Positions 40,400 through 47,764 of a DNA stretch of 64,000 bases are shown here, in pieces (within the stretch, counting starts at the first letter, position 1; every line of letters starts with the position of its first letter). The translations under genes and the position numbers were made by a program. The notes under the pieces were generated by a model that worked only from the letters and a program-made list of their open reading frames with translations, was not told the origin of the DNA and searched no databases. This DNA comes from Pokkaliibacter plantistimulans (GTDB taxonomy: Bacteria > Pseudomonadota > Gammaproteobacteria > Pseudomonadales > Balneatricaceae), in the NCBI RefSeq assembly GCF_003194385.1, contig NZ_LAPT01000003.1:1-64000 (forward strand). Reading direction: 5' to 3'.

Positions 40400-41527
40400 T
40401 TAGCGGCCGTTGCGGCGCTTTCGTAAGGTAAGGCGGCTATCTTTTTCTCTTGCAGCGATATTAGCCAAGATGGCATCCATCTCTGATTTCTCGGCTTCTA
40501 TTCTAGCCAGTCGTTCACTCTCGCGAGCTTCACGCTCTTTGGCTAAAGCTTCCCTTATACGCTTTTCTTTGACTGAAGAGCGTGCTCGGCCTGTAGGTAG
40601 AGTGTTCCCTGTCGTAGGAGAGGAAGGGGGCGCTGCGGCGGCAGGAGCCGCTTTTTTCAAGGTGGTTAGAACAGAGCTGTCCAGTCCGTCATTGAGATTA
40701 CTCCGGTCGATAATGGCGTCCTGTTTGGCGCGGCTTACCGTAGCAGTGGCGGCTGCCTTCTTGCCACCGCGTTTGGGACTGGACTGCTGAACTCGTAATG
40801 CTGCAATGGTCGCTGCCAGATTCGAATTGCGCAGTACCTGTGCCTTATCCTCTGCGGCCATTTCCGGCTCGGTCGATGGTGAAGGATCGTTCTGCTCGTC
40901 GGCAATAGCCAACAGTTGCTGTGCGATATTCAGCACTGCTGATGCTCTGGCCTGGTCGGGCAGTTGTGCTGCGGTTTGTGCCAGCAGATCGGCTAAAGAA
41001 TCAGTCAGCTGCTGATGTTCAGCGCTCTGAGCCTCAGCAAGAGCCGCATCGTCATGCACTATCTCATCCGTGGCTTCAGTTATAGCGTGTGAAGAAGGTG
41101 CAACCACCTCCGTGAGTGGGGTGCAACTATCTTCAGCATCTGAATCGCTGACGACGGACGAAGCAATGGGTGCTGTGCGGTTCTGCATGCTGGCGCGGGC
41201 TGCCAGAATTTCTTCCTGCAGTTCCAGCTGAGCAGCAGGAATGACCACTTTGGCAGTAGAGAATTTATAGCCTTTCAGCGAGCGTGCACGAGACTCAATG
41301 GTGTAATACAGCTCAAGTTCCTGTTGCTCCTCACGGGTCTCAGCAAAGTCGATTTCCTCGACTTCGAAGCTGACCTCTCCGTGCGCACGAATGTCCTCAT
41401 ACAGAGGAAAATCCATCCCTGCTTCAGCGGCTTTCACATACTCCTGCCAACGGGAATAGATGTCCCCTTTGGTAGAGCCAATGTAGGTCTGTTGTGTCTT
41501 GGTATTGGTAATCTTGAAGATTATCAC
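40400..41527 (-). CDS. GIY-YIG-like protein with a long low-complexity tail
   Basis: 375 residues. The first 95 resemble a GIY-YIG nuclease domain: beta-strand IIFKITN (2-8), TYIGST (14-19) for the YIG half, Arg26 in YSRWQEY, and a possible catalytic Glu near 70-80 (EQQELELYYTIE). The GIY half is FKI, so the motif is degenerate. Residues 100-300 are Ala/Glu/Ser/Thr-rich and probably disordered; 310-365 is a highly charged coiled coil (KEKRIREALAKEREAR), ending in a basic RKRRNGR. No named family was recognised for the whole protein. Not a typical UvrC, SLX or homing type. A candidate promoter lies at 41681-41709. Confidence 0.7.
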   Translation of the reverse strand: MIIFKITNTKTQQTYIGSTKGDIYSRWQEYVKAAEAGMDFPLYEDIRAHGEVSFEVEEIDFAETREEQQELELYYTIESRARSLKGYKFSTAKVVIPAAQLELQEEILAARASMQNRTAPIASSVVSDSDAEDSCTPLTEVVAPSSHAITEATDEIVHDDAALAEAQSAEHQQLTDSLADLLAQTAAQLPDQARASAVLNIAQQLLAIADEQNDPSPSTEPEMAAEDKAQVLRNSNLAATIAALRVQQSSPKRGGKKAAATATVSRAKQDAIIDRSNLNDGLDSSVLTTLKKAAPAAAAPPSSPTTGNTLPTGRARSSVKEKRIREALAKEREARESERLARIEAEKSEMDAILANIAAREKDSRLTLRKRRNGR

Positions 41528-41680
41528 GTGGACAACCTTTCAGTGGTGCGGTGAATTTGTCATGAGTCTGCTCCTGTGGCCGAAACCGGGCGCGCAAAGA
41601 CCCTGGACGAACTGTCACTATCCATTATAGGAGAGGTGAAAGCAGTTATCCGCAGGAGGAGACTCTAGGGTAGGCGCGCC

Positions 41681-41709
41681 ATTATACAGGCATGGGCAGA
41701 TGATGAAAG
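41681..41709 (-). promoter_or_regulatory. Candidate promoter of the GIY-YIG gene
   Basis: On the minus strand, TATAAT lies at 41681-41686, with a weak -35 CTTTCA at 17-base spacing (41704-41709). The discriminator GGCGCGCC is GC-rich. It would give a leader of about 145 bases. Confidence 0.45.
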
Positions 41710-41815
41710 AATTGACATTTTGAACTCGTGCATCTTTGAGGTGGGGTAACAGTGTGAAACAGTCTGAGCTGAGCGGAAATGCCTGATTTTACTAGCCTGT
41801 GCCATACTCCCTCTT

Positions 41816-41901
41816 GCACATTCGGTTGTCAGCGAATGTGCCACTTTGCTCTCAATCTCAACCCATCTTTCAGGCAGGTAGCTTACCTGCCTTATTTTTT
41901 T
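41816..41901 (+). ncRNA. Candidate small RNA or attenuated leader
   Basis: Two perfect hairpins in 86 bases: GCACATTCG (41816-41824) with CGAATGTGC (41833-41841), then AGGCAGGTA (41872-41880) with TACCTGCCT (41884-41892) followed by TATTTTTTT. The second is a strong intrinsic terminator with no gene before it on this strand. That fits a short non-coding RNA or an attenuated metN leader. I found no convincing promoter just upstream; TTGACA at 41712-41717 has no good -10. Confidence 0.45.
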
Positions 41902-41992
41902 ATCACGTTAAGCGCTGTCGTCATCTCATCTCACTGTTGCTACTAGTCCGGTTTTTTGGTCTGGCGGCGGCTAACAGGTCATATAGCTAATG

Positions 41993-42007
41993 GCTCTAAG
42001 TTAGAGC
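41993..42007. promoter_or_regulatory. Palindrome upstream of the metN promoter
   Basis: GCTCTAA-G-TTAGAGC, a perfect 7-base dyad around one base, 30 bases before the -35 of the metN promoter. It is a plausible regulator-binding site; the regulator is unknown. Confidence 0.4.
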
Positions 42008-42037
42008 AAAGCAGTTTAGCGCTCTCGGTGAATATTA

Positions 42038-42065
42038 TTGACATCAAACAGGTGGAATATAGACT
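42038..42065 (+). promoter_or_regulatory. Sigma-70 promoter of metNIQ
   Basis: Consensus -35 TTGACA (42038-42043), 16 bases, -10 TAGACT (42060-42065). About 190 bases before the metN start, leaving a long 5' leader that I could not assign to a known riboswitch. Confidence 0.6.
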
Positions 42066-42255
42066 ACCCGCCTATTACTTTACGCGCTGATTTGTACTTC
42101 GGCTTGCGGGCGCGTTAGTAAGGCTTTCGACAGCTTTGCTAAAAAATACGCTAAAAGAAGGGTTTGGGCCGTTATTCCCGCCTTTGATCCGTTCTGCTAG
42201 CTCAGGATGGTTGCCTGCCAACCATCGCTATCCGCAAGTCATATTTGGATATGCG

Positions 42256-43296
42256 ATGATCTCTCTAAAGCATCTAGTTAAAACTTACCATGGTCATGGT
42301 GCGCCGGTTCACGCGGTCTGTGATGTCAGCCTCGATGTGGCTGAAGGGCGTATATACGGGGTGATTGGGGCCAGCGGCGCCGGCAAATCAACTCTGATCC
42401 GCTGTGTTAATTTGTTGGAACGTCCCGATGCCGGTGAGGTTTGGGTCAATGGGCGAGACCTGCTGACCTTAACCGACGCTGAGCTGCGTCAGGCGCGGCG
42501 GCAGATTGGTATGATCTTTCAGCACTTTAACCTGCTGTCCACTCGTAGCGTCTTTGACAATGTGGCGCTGCCATTGGAGCTGGCAGGCTTGAGTCGCAGT
42601 GACATTGTTGCCCGTGTCCAGCCTCTGCTGGCTCTGACCGGTCTTGAGGCGCGAGCCAATCATTACCCTGCCCAGTTATCTGGCGGACAAAAGCAGCGTG
42701 TCGCTATCGCTCGCGCTTTGGCCAGTGAGCCCAAAGTCTTGTTGTGTGATGAAGCTACCTCTGCACTGGATCCTGAAACTACGCGCTCAATCCTGGCTTT
42801 GCTGCGAGATATCAACGAAAAGCTGGGATTGACTATCCTGTTGATCACTCACGAGATGGATGTGATCAAGACCCTCTGTGATGAAGTTGCACTGATGGAA
42901 GATGGTGCAGTCGTCGAACGTGGACCGGTGCAGGCTTTCTTTGCCCGACCCCAATCAGCTACTGCCAAACGCTTTGTGCAGGCTGCTCTTGAGCGACCAC
43001 TGCCAGAGACCATTCTGAGCCGGTTGCAGAGTGCACCTGCTGCAGGGCTTGATCCGCTGGTGCGCATCACCTATGTGGGTGGGCAGGTTGACGCACCGGT
43101 GCTGTCTCATTTGAGTCGCGAGTTTGGTGTTGACGTCAATATCCTCTCTTCACAGATCGAACTGATTCAGCACCAGCCACTGGGCTTTATGGTGGCGCAG
43201 GTAGAAGCGCAGGATCAGCCTGCGGCGGAGACGGCGTTGGCGTGGTTGCAGCAACAAGAGTTACAGGTGGAGGTGCTGGGTTATGTCAGCCGCTAA
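42256..43296 (+). CDS. metN: Methionine ABC transporter ATP-binding protein MetN
   Basis: ATPase of the methionine importer. 346 residues from ATG 42256 (MISLKHLVKTY), in line with E. coli MetN (343); an in-frame ATG 120 bases earlier adds a stretch unlike the family. Walker A GASGAGKST (38-46), Q-loop, signature LSGGQKQR, Walker B VLLCDEATSALD, and a C-terminal NIL domain (about 265-346) that binds methionine for feedback inhibition. Overlaps metI by 14 bases. Confidence 0.96.
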   Translation: MISLKHLVKTYHGHGAPVHAVCDVSLDVAEGRIYGVIGASGAGKSTLIRCVNLLERPDAGEVWVNGRDLLTLTDAELRQARRQIGMIFQHFNLLSTRSVFDNVALPLELAGLSRSDIVARVQPLLALTGLEARANHYPAQLSGGQKQRVAIARALASEPKVLLCDEATSALDPETTRSILALLRDINEKLGLTILLITHEMDVIKTLCDEVALMEDGAVVERGPVQAFFARPQSATAKRFVQAALERPLPETILSRLQSAPAAGLDPLVRITYVGGQVDAPVLSHLSREFGVDVNILSSQIELIQHQPLGFMVAQVEAQDQPAAETALAWLQQQELQVEVLGYVSR

Positions 43297-43942
43297 GTTG
43301 GATCTGCTGACCAGCAGTCTGTGGGAAACCCTGTACATGGTCGCGGTGTCGGGTGGTCTCGGTGCTTTACTGGGTATTCCGCTGGGTATTCTGCTCTATA
43401 CCACCAAGCCCGGACGGATGCTGCAGAATCACTGGTTGCACCGCCTGTTGGGCATCGTCATCAATGCCACGCGCTCTGTGCCCTTCATTATCCTGCTGGT
43501 TGCGATTATTCCCTTTACACGCTGGATCGTCGGTACCTCTATCGGCACGACAGCAGCGATTGTCCCCCTGACGCTGGGTGCCATCCCCTTTGTTGCCCGC
43601 ATTACCGAAGGAGCGTTGAACGAAGTGCCTGGCGGATTGATCGAGGCCGCTCAGGCCATGGGGGCGACTCCCTGGCAAATTGTGCGCAAGGTACTGCTGG
43701 CTGAGGCCATGCCCGGCCTGATTCATGGCCTGACCCTGATGCTGATTACCCTGATTGGTTATTCGGCCATGGCCGGTGCCATCGGCGGCGGTGGGCTGGG
43801 GGATCTGGGTATCCGCTACGGATACCAGCGTTTTGATTCAAGCATGATGATCTCCACGGTGGTGATCCTGATCGTGCTGGTACAGCTGGTGCAGTCGCTG
43901 GGTGACTGGCTGGTGCGTCGCTACGACCACACTCGCCACTGA
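43283..43942 (+). CDS. metI: Methionine ABC transporter permease MetI
   Basis: Membrane subunit of the D/L-methionine importer. 219 residues, five membrane helices (about 15-38, 55-78, 86-108, 145-170, 188-208). The coupling-helix motif EAAQAMGATPWQIVRKVLLAEAMPG (about 120-144, in part) contacts MetN. Starts inside the 3' end of metN, so the two are coupled. Confidence 0.96.
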   Translation: MSAAKLDLLTSSLWETLYMVAVSGGLGALLGIPLGILLYTTKPGRMLQNHWLHRLLGIVINATRSVPFIILLVAIIPFTRWIVGTSIGTTAAIVPLTLGAIPFVARITEGALNEVPGGLIEAAQAMGATPWQIVRKVLLAEAMPGLIHGLTLMLITLIGYSAMAGAIGGGGLGDLGIRYGYQRFDSSMMISTVVILIVLVQLVQSLGDWLVRRYDHTRH

Positions 43943-44036
43943 AGCAAGTACTGTGCACTGAAGTGTTAGTGTTTTGAAAAATACAAAGTGACATGCCGTA
44001 TTGAAGGCCTGTCCGACAGTCAACTGGAGTTGTCAC

Positions 44037-44840
44037 ATGTCTAATCGTCGTACCTTTATCAAAACTGTTGCCGCTGCTGCGGTTTCCCTGCTGGTCTGGG
44101 GCCAGGCCCAGGCTGCTGAGCCATTGAAAGTGGGTGTGATGGCTGGCCCGGAGTCGCAGGTCATGGAGACGGCTGCGGCCGAAGCTAAGAAGCGTTTTGA
44201 TGTGGATGTCAAACTGATCGAATTTTCTGACTACGTGGCTCCTAACGTAGCCCTGGCGGATGGTTCCATTGATGCCAACGCGTTCCAGCACCGTCCTTAT
44301 CTGGATGCCATGGTACGTGATCGCGGCTTCAAACTGGTGGCAGTAGCTAACACCTTTGTTTACCCGATTGCTGCCTATTCCAAGAAGATCAAAAACATCA
44401 GCGAATTGCCTGAAGGTGCTCAGATCGCCATCCCTAATGATCCAAGTAACGAAGGTCGTGTGCTGATCCTGCTCGACAAGCAGGGGCTGATCAAACTCGA
44501 AGACAACAAAAATCTGGAAGCTACACCGCTGAACATTGCCGAGAACCCCAAAAAGTTCAAGTTTGTTGAGCTGGATGCGGCACAGCTGCCACGTGCGCTG
44601 GATGACGTCGATCTGGCCTTTATCAACAACACCTATGCTGTTCCTGCTGGCTTGCTGCCGACCCGTGATGGCGTGCTGGTAGAAGATAAAGACTCTCCTT
44701 ACGTGAATGTTTTCGCTGCCCGTGAAGACAATCAGAACGATCCACGTCTGCAAAAGCTGATCGAAGCCTATCAGTCCGAGGCCGTTGCTGCCCGTGCTGA
44801 AGAGCTGTTCAAAGGTACTGCGATTCCAGGCTGGAAATAA
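44037..44840 (+). CDS. metQ: Methionine-binding protein MetQ (NlpA family)
   Basis: Substrate-binding subunit of the methionine importer. 267 residues from ATG 44037 (TGGAG seven bases upstream). Signature NlpA/MetQ blocks: KVGVMAGPE, KLIEFSDYVAPNVALADGSIDANAFQHRPYLD (in part), IAIPNDPSNEGRVL and NNTYA. The signal sequence is unusual: it has a twin-arginine-like NRRTFIK at 3-9 and an AQA cleavage site around 31-33, and no lipobox Cys, whereas E. coli MetQ is a lipoprotein. It follows metI by 94 bases. Confidence 0.94.
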   Translation: MSNRRTFIKTVAAAAVSLLVWGQAQAAEPLKVGVMAGPESQVMETAAAEAKKRFDVDVKLIEFSDYVAPNVALADGSIDANAFQHRPYLDAMVRDRGFKLVAVANTFVYPIAAYSKKIKNISELPEGAQIAIPNDPSNEGRVLILLDKQGLIKLEDNKNLEATPLNIAENPKKFKFVELDAAQLPRALDDVDLAFINNTYAVPAGLLPTRDGVLVEDKDSPYVNVFAAREDNQNDPRLQKLIEAYQSEAVAARAEELFKGTAIPGWK

Positions 44841-45203
44841 TCGTCAGTTAATCACAGACATCCTGCCATTGGTGGGATGTCTGTTGTTCCTCTTCTATCA
44901 TCTCGCCACACTTCCTGCATATTCCCCGTATTTCGGCTGGTTCAGCCGGTTTCGTCCTCTTTGGCTAACTGAACAGTTGCCAGCTCGTTCAGCTATTGAC
45001 GAATTTTGTTATCCATCTTGGCGTCAATTGTTATTGAGGCAGGTTGTCGCTTTCGGGGATGCTGTCCGACACTAAAATGGAACCTCCTCACGTGCCAAAG
45101 TGCTCTCAGGCACTCACGCATCAAGCTCAGACATCACCTTTAATGATGATGACTGGACGTCAATCAGGTTCATTACTTCTTTCCAGATAGGGCAAACACA
45201 GCA
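44841..45203. other. Intergenic region between metQ and the thiolase gene
   Basis: 363 bases. It holds the metQ terminator (44854-44889) and otherwise no recognisable gene. A promoter for the thiolase is expected in the right half, but no clear hexamer pair was found. Confidence 0.5.
44854..44889 (+). terminator. Terminator of metNIQ
   Basis: ACAGACATCC (44854-44863) pairs with GGATGTCTGT (44875-44884), with 11 bases between. The following T-run is mixed (TGTTCCTCTTCT), so efficiency is uncertain. Confidence 0.6.
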
Positions 45204-46394
45204 ATGAAAACAATAAAAGACGTTGTAGTGGTAAGTGGCGTCAGAACGGCGATAGGTACCTTTGGTGGTGCATTGAAAGACATTCCGCCATCGCAGCTTG
45301 GAGCCATGGTCGTTGCTGAAGCGGTAAAGCGTGCCGGTATTGCGGCGGAAAGTGTTGGTCATTGTGTGATGGGAACGGTTGTGCCCACTGAACCGAAAGA
45401 CATGTACATGGCCAGAGTGGCTGCACTGCAGGGGGGGTTACCTGATCAGACACCAGCACTGACGGTCAACCGCCTTTGTGGCAGTGGCCTGCAGGCGATA
45501 GTGACAGCCGCCCAGCAGATTGAACTTGGCCACTGCGACGTAGCGGTGGCCGGTGGTGCGGAGTCCATGAGCCGTACCAACTACTGGTTGCCTGCAGCAC
45601 GCTGGGGCCAGCGAATGGGTGATGGCGCCATGATCGACTCCATGGTCGGTGCCCTGACCTGCCCGATGGAGCAGGTGCACATGGGGATCACTGCGGAAAA
45701 TATTGCCGAGAAATGGCAGATCTCGCGGGAAGATCAGGATGCGCTGGCAGTGGAAAGTCATCGTCGTGCCCAGCAGGCGATCGAACTGGGCTATTTTGCC
45801 GAGCAGATTCTGCCGGTTACCCTGAAATCTCGTAAAGGTGATGTGCAGTACTGCACTGATGAGCATGTTCGCCTCAATGCCGAACCTGCGGACATGGAGA
45901 AACTACGCCCTGTGTTCCGTAAGGATGGCAGTGTGACGGCAGGCAATGCGTCCGGTCTGAATGATGCCGCCGCTGCAGTGGTACTGATGAGTGCCGAGGC
46001 TGCTGCGGCACAGGGGCTTCAGCCTATGGCTACACTGCGTGGCTACAGTGTGGCGGCGGTGGAACCTAAGTACATGGGCATCGGCCCGGTACCGGCTATA
46101 CGCCAGTTGCTGGCGCAAACTGGTCTGACTGTGGCAGATATCGACCTATGGGAAATCAATGAGGCCTTTGCCGCTCAGGCGTTGGCCGTGGCTCGTGATC
46201 TGCAGTTACCTCAGGAAAAACTTAACCCCAACGGCAGTGGTATCTCCCTCGGCCATCCCATCGGCGCGACCGGTGCGGTGATTACCGTCAAAGCACTGTA
46301 TGAGTTGCAGCGAACCCAGGGGCGTTACGCGGTGGTGTCACTGTGTATCGGCGGCGGGCAGGGGATTGCTGCCTTGTTCGAACGTCACGTCTGA
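45204..46394 (+). CDS. Acetyl-CoA C-acyltransferase (thiolase)
   Basis: Thiolase cleaving or forming 3-ketoacyl-CoA, 396 residues. Catalytic Cys92 in [10 protein letters not shown], the C-terminal HPIGATGA histidine and the CIGGGQGIA cysteine are all present, as is [10 protein letters not shown]. Closer to biosynthetic/broad-range thiolases (AtoB/PhaA/BktB-like) than to FadA; which substrate length it prefers cannot be read from sequence. It stands upstream of a lipid-handling gene group with an acyl-CoA dehydrogenase and an enoyl-CoA hydratase, and would supply the last beta-oxidation step. Confidence 0.9.
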   Translation: MKTIKDVVVVSGVRTAIGTFGGALKDIPPSQLGAMVVAEAVKRAGIAAESVGHCVMGTVVPTEPKDMYMARVAALQGGLPDQTPALTVNRLCGSGLQAIVTAAQQIELGHCDVAVAGGAESMSRTNYWLPAARWGQRMGDGAMIDSMVGALTCPMEQVHMGITAENIAEKWQISREDQDALAVESHRRAQQAIELGYFAEQILPVTLKSRKGDVQYCTDEHVRLNAEPADMEKLRPVFRKDGSVTAGNASGLNDAAAAVVLMSAEAAAAQGLQPMATLRGYSVAAVEPKYMGIGPVPAIRQLLAQTGLTVADIDLWEINEAFAAQALAVARDLQLPQEKLNPNGSGISLGHPIGATGAVITVKALYELQRTQGRYAVVSLCIGGGQGIAALFERHV

Positions 46395-46548
46395 TGATCT
46401 GCTCATCAGCCTGACTGAATCGTCATCCAGTGGTGCCTGAGGGGCGTGCTGGTGCTTTAGAACACGTTTTGATAGCTGTTCTGTGTTGACTGGCACAGGG
46501 CAGCTTCACTTTTTTACTCCTGATAATAAGCATAACAACGAGGGTGCT

Positions 46549-47751
46549 ATGAAGCCGAAACGAACCGGGAAACCGGGGTGGCGTGCCGGACAGTGCGTGC
46601 TGCTGGCCCTGGGGTTGAGCCTGACCGCAGCGGCGCAGGCCGGCAATGATCTGCTCACTATGCCGGCCTTACCCGCCAGCCACGCTGAGCATTCACTGCA
46701 GGTTGATATGGCCAGGGCCGGTTCACGACTGATAAGCGTGGGCGAGCGGGGCAATATCCTCTTTTCTGATGATCAGGGACTGCACTGGCAGCAGGCTCGG
46801 GTGCCCGTCAGTGTGATGCTGACCGCGGTCACCTTCAGCACTGACAAGCTTGGCTGGGCTGTGGGTCATGATGGCGTGGTGCTGCAGAGCGACGATGCGG
46901 GTGCCAGCTGGCGCAAGGTGCTGGACGGCAATCAGCTGAATCAGCTGGCGGTGGAAGACTGGCAGCAACAGGTGGCCAGGCTGCAGACAGAGCTGGCGGC
47001 CAGCCAGAGTAATCAGGTGAGCGCAATGGTCAGTACCGGGGACAATCCGCAGACTGAGCAAACGGCCGCAGATGCCGGTAATGATGCCGCTGACCTGCAG
47101 ACCGCGCTGGAAGATGCAGAAGCCGCGTTGGATGATGCCAGGGCCGCCGTCAGTGATGGTCCCGGTAATCCGTTGCTGGACGTGCTGTTTGTGACCCCTG
47201 AAATAGGCATGGTGGTAGGCGCCTATGGACAGATTGCGCGGACTGAAGATGGTGGCAAGCGCTGGCACTCCTGGCAGTCGCAGATGGATAACCCCGATCA
47301 CAATCACTACAACGCCCTGGTGCGTCTGGATTCCGGACGGCTGCTGCTGGCCGGTGAGGCCGGCCTGCTGATGAGTTCGGATGATCAGGGTAGCAGCTGG
47401 CAGCGTCTCGACAGCCCCTATGAAGGTTCCTACTTTGGTTTGCTCTCTGCGGGGGCTGATGCCTATCTGCTTGGCTTGCGCGGGCATGTTTTTGTCAGCG
47501 AGGATCAGGGAGATTCCTGGCAGCCGGTCAAACTGGATACGGAGCTGACCACCAATGCCGGGCTGTTCAGTGATGGCCAGCTGGCGATTGTCGGTAACAG
47601 CGGCTTGCTGATCAGCGGCCAGCCTGGACAACCCCTGGCCACGACCACTTTGCCTGGTCGTCGTGCTCACAGCGCCATCGCTGCCGTCCCCGGTTACTGG
47701 GTGGTGGGTGGTGAAGGTGGCCTGACCCGCATTGCCCGTACCCAGCCCTGA
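46549..47751 (+). CDS. Secreted YCF48/BNR-repeat beta-propeller protein
   Basis: 400 residues. Signal peptide (1-31, ending AQA). Repeats of the type ISVGERGNILFSDDQGLHW (62-80), WAVGHDGVVLQSDDAGASW (103-121), GAYGQIARTEDGGKRW (224-239), GEAGLLMSSDDQGSSW (269-284) and GLRGHVFVSEDQGDSW (309-324) make up a YCF48-like propeller. Residues 128-205 interrupt it with a Gln/Ala/Asp-rich coiled-coil insert. The start at 46549 is chosen over 46483 for the ribosome site and signal peptide. It lies immediately before an MMPL/RND transporter, an arrangement seen often in hydrocarbon- and lipid-degrading bacteria. Function inferred as a periplasmic accessory. Confidence 0.82.
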   Translation: MKPKRTGKPGWRAGQCVLLALGLSLTAAAQAGNDLLTMPALPASHAEHSLQVDMARAGSRLISVGERGNILFSDDQGLHWQQARVPVSVMLTAVTFSTDKLGWAVGHDGVVLQSDDAGASWRKVLDGNQLNQLAVEDWQQQVARLQTELAASQSNQVSAMVSTGDNPQTEQTAADAGNDAADLQTALEDAEAALDDARAAVSDGPGNPLLDVLFVTPEIGMVVGAYGQIARTEDGGKRWHSWQSQMDNPDHNHYNALVRLDSGRLLLAGEAGLLMSSDDQGSSWQRLDSPYEGSYFGLLSAGADAYLLGLRGHVFVSEDQGDSWQPVKLDTELTTNAGLFSDGQLAIVGNSGLLISGQPGQPLATTTLPGRRAHSAIAAVPGYWVVGGEGGLTRIARTQP

Positions 47752-47764
47752 GGAGCCTGCTGTG

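Larger units (their letters stand above)
41528..42255. other. Long intergenic region between the GIY-YIG gene and metN
   Basis: 728 bases with no convincing gene, flanked by divergent genes. From left to right it holds a minus-strand promoter (41681-41709), two adjacent hairpins with a terminator (41816-41901), a palindrome (41993-42007) and a good plus-strand promoter (42038-42065) before metN. No SAM riboswitch motif or MetJ box (AGACGTCT) was seen. Confidence 0.6.

Noticed and set aside
41799..41990. Small open frame of 63 codons before metN
   Set aside because: It runs through two hairpins and a terminator, lacks a ribosome site, and shows no family resemblance.
42000..42255. MetJ box or SAM riboswitch before metN
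   Set aside because: No AGACGTCT repeats and none of the conserved S-box core were seen in the leader.
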